From Erythrobacter sp. (GTDB lineage Bacteria; Pseudomonadota; Alphaproteobacteria; Sphingomonadales; Sphingomonadaceae): a DNA stretch of 5,520 nt. Both the position numbers and the translations under genes were made by a program. The DNA lies in assembly GCA_030731635.1 (NCBI GenBank), contig JANQTR010000039.1:1329-6848 (forward strand), read 5' to 3'. Positions 4,361 to 5,520 of the stretch are shown piece after piece. Each line of letters begins with the position of its first letter. Position 1 is the first letter of the stretch. The notes under the pieces were generated by a model. That model was not told the DNA's origin. It did not search any database and saw only the letters and a list, made by a program, of their open reading frames with translations.

Positions 4361-5520
4361 CCCCCTGCGAGCAGGTAATCGCGCGTGATCGGCACCGCGT
4401 GGCGGCTGCGGATGTACTGGATCTGGTAATTGCACATGCTGCCATGTTCAAACACCGTCGCTGCGCCGGCGAGATAGAACGTCCACATCCGGAAGAACTT
4501 CTCGTCATGCAGGGCGATGATCGCATCGCGGTGGGTCATGCAGTTGGCGTACCACGCGCGGATGGTTTTGGCATAATGCACCCGCAGTGTTTCGACGTCG
4601 GAAGCGATCAGGCGGAACTTCTCGCTTGCCGCGACCGTCTCTGACAGCGCGGGGATATAGCCGCCGGGGAAGATATATTTGCGGGTGAAGGCATCGGTGG
4701 TGCCGGGGCCGCCCATCCGCCCGATGGTGTGGAGCAGCATCACTCCGTCATCGGCGAGCATTTTGGCTGTCGCTTCGAAGAATGTTTCAAACTGCGCACG
4801 CCCGACATGTTCGAACATCCCGACCGACACGATCCGGTCAAACCGGCGCCCCAATGCGGCGGTATCGCGGTAATCTTCGAGCAGGATCGTTACCTTGTCC
4901 GCCACGCCCGCTGCGCGCACCCTGTCGCGCGCCAGTGCCGCCTGTTCTTCGGACAGGGTGATCCCGGTGACGTGGACATCGTGATGCTTGGCCAGATGGA
5001 TCGCCATCCCGCCCCAGCCGCATCCGATATCGAGCACGGTCTGCCCTGGCGACAGGGCCAGTTTCTTCGCGATATGCGCCAGTTTGGCATATTGCGCCTC
5101 GGCCAGGGTGTTCACGCCATCGCCCCAATAGGCGCAGGAATATTGCCAATGTTCGGCGTCCAGCATCAGCGCATACAGATCATTGCCGATGTCATAATGG
5201 TGCGCGACGTTCTGCTTTGACCCGACCCGATTGTTGACCTGTTCTGCGGCAAAGCTGGCGCGGTTCATCAACCGTTTGAGCATGCTCGGCGGGCCGATAT
5301 CGCCGCCCTTGTCCCACCCATTATTGGCGCGCAGAAGGCTGACAAGGCCCATCACGTCGCCTTCTTCGATCAGCAGGCGGCCATCGATGAAAGCCTCTGC
5401 CGCACCCAATCGCGGGTCGAGGATGATGTCGCGTGGCACTTTGGCGTCGGTAAAGCGCAGCACGATTTCGGGAAAGCCGGGCGCGGGCGTGCCATAGGTG
5501 CTGGCGCTGCCATCGGCGAA
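4357..5520 (-). CDS. Cyclopropane-fatty-acyl-phospholipid synthase family methyltransferase (N-terminus cut off)
   Basis: The reading frame stays open to the window edge, so the visible 387 residues are a C-terminal portion missing perhaps a few tens of residues. A start codon inside the window (GTG 5463) would cut into the conserved N-terminal domain. The family methylenates double bonds of membrane phospholipid acyl chains using S-adenosylmethionine. Counting from the edge, the SAM-binding loop VLDIGCGWGG is at 162-171. The residues equivalent to E. coli Cfa C139, E239, H266 and Y317 are all present, in QYSCAYW (C129), VGMFEHVG (E237), LLHTIG (H264) and VHYAKT (Y316). HYDIGNDLY and YIFPGGYIP are also family hallmarks. 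The enzyme should therefore be active. The exact product (cyclopropane ring or another SAM-dependent lipid methylation) cannot be fixed, because sphingomonads often carry several paralogues. It is convergent with the acyltransferase gene; its promoter lies outside the window. Confidence 0.93.
   Translation of the reverse strand, partial: FADGSASTYGTPAPGFPEIVLRFTDAKVPRDIILDPRLGAAEAFIDGRLLIEEGDVMGLVSLLRANNGWDKGGDIGPPSMLKRLMNRASFAAEQVNNRVGSKQNVAHHYDIGNDLYALMLDAEHWQYSCAYWGDGVNTLAEAQYAKLAHIAKKLALSPGQTVLDIGCGWGGMAIHLAKHHDVHVTGITLSEEQAALARDRVRAAGVADKVTILLEDYRDTAALGRRFDRIVSVGMFEHVGRAQFETFFEATAKMLADDGVMLLHTIGRMGGPGTTDAFTRKYIFPGGYIPALSETVAASEKFRLIASDVETLRVHYAKTIRAWYANCMTHRDAIIALHDEKFFRMWTFYLAGAATVFEHGSMCNYQIQYIRSRHAVPITRDYLLAGG

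Noticed and set aside
4729..5220. 163-codon plus-strand frame
   Set aside because: It is antisense to the methyltransferase gene, with no domain of its own.

Overview
This is a GC-rich window from an alphaproteobacterium. Its genes look most like those of Sphingomonadales (Sphingomonas, Novosphingobium or Erythrobacter relatives). That placement is a judgement from protein style and base composition, not from a search. Four protein genes can be supported: an RlpA-type cell-wall protein (151-708, minus), argininosuccinate synthase argG (1664-2884, minus), a multi-pass membrane acyltransferase of the acyltransferase-3 family (3008-4360, plus), and a cyclopropane-fatty-acid-synthase-type methyltransferase (4357-5520, minus) whose N-terminus lies beyond the right edge.

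Layout from left to right. Positions 1-150 are noncoding. They carry three direct GTGAAAC copies about 20 bp apart and then a short 21-bp tandem repeat. rlpA follows. Between rlpA and argG lies a gap of about 955 bases with no convincing protein gene. On the minus strand much of this gap looks like a structured RNA of about 600 nt. It has at least four hairpins capped by GCAA tetraloops, one capped by UUCG, a three-way junction, a 7-bp closing helix and a GAAA-capped terminator-like stem. A TTGACT promoter candidate with a GC-rich discriminator sits at its 5' side. argG and the acyltransferase gene are divergent across about 120 bp. The acyltransferase and methyltransferase genes converge and share a CTAG that holds both stop codons.

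The genes do not form one pathway. RlpA acts on septal or cell-wall peptidoglycan, ArgG makes arginine, and the last two are envelope or lipid-modifying enzymes. The main object of interest is the unexplained structured RNA between argG and rlpA. I see no signature of RNase P RNA, tmRNA or SRP RNA in it, so I report it as a candidate undescribed RNA that needs covariance testing.
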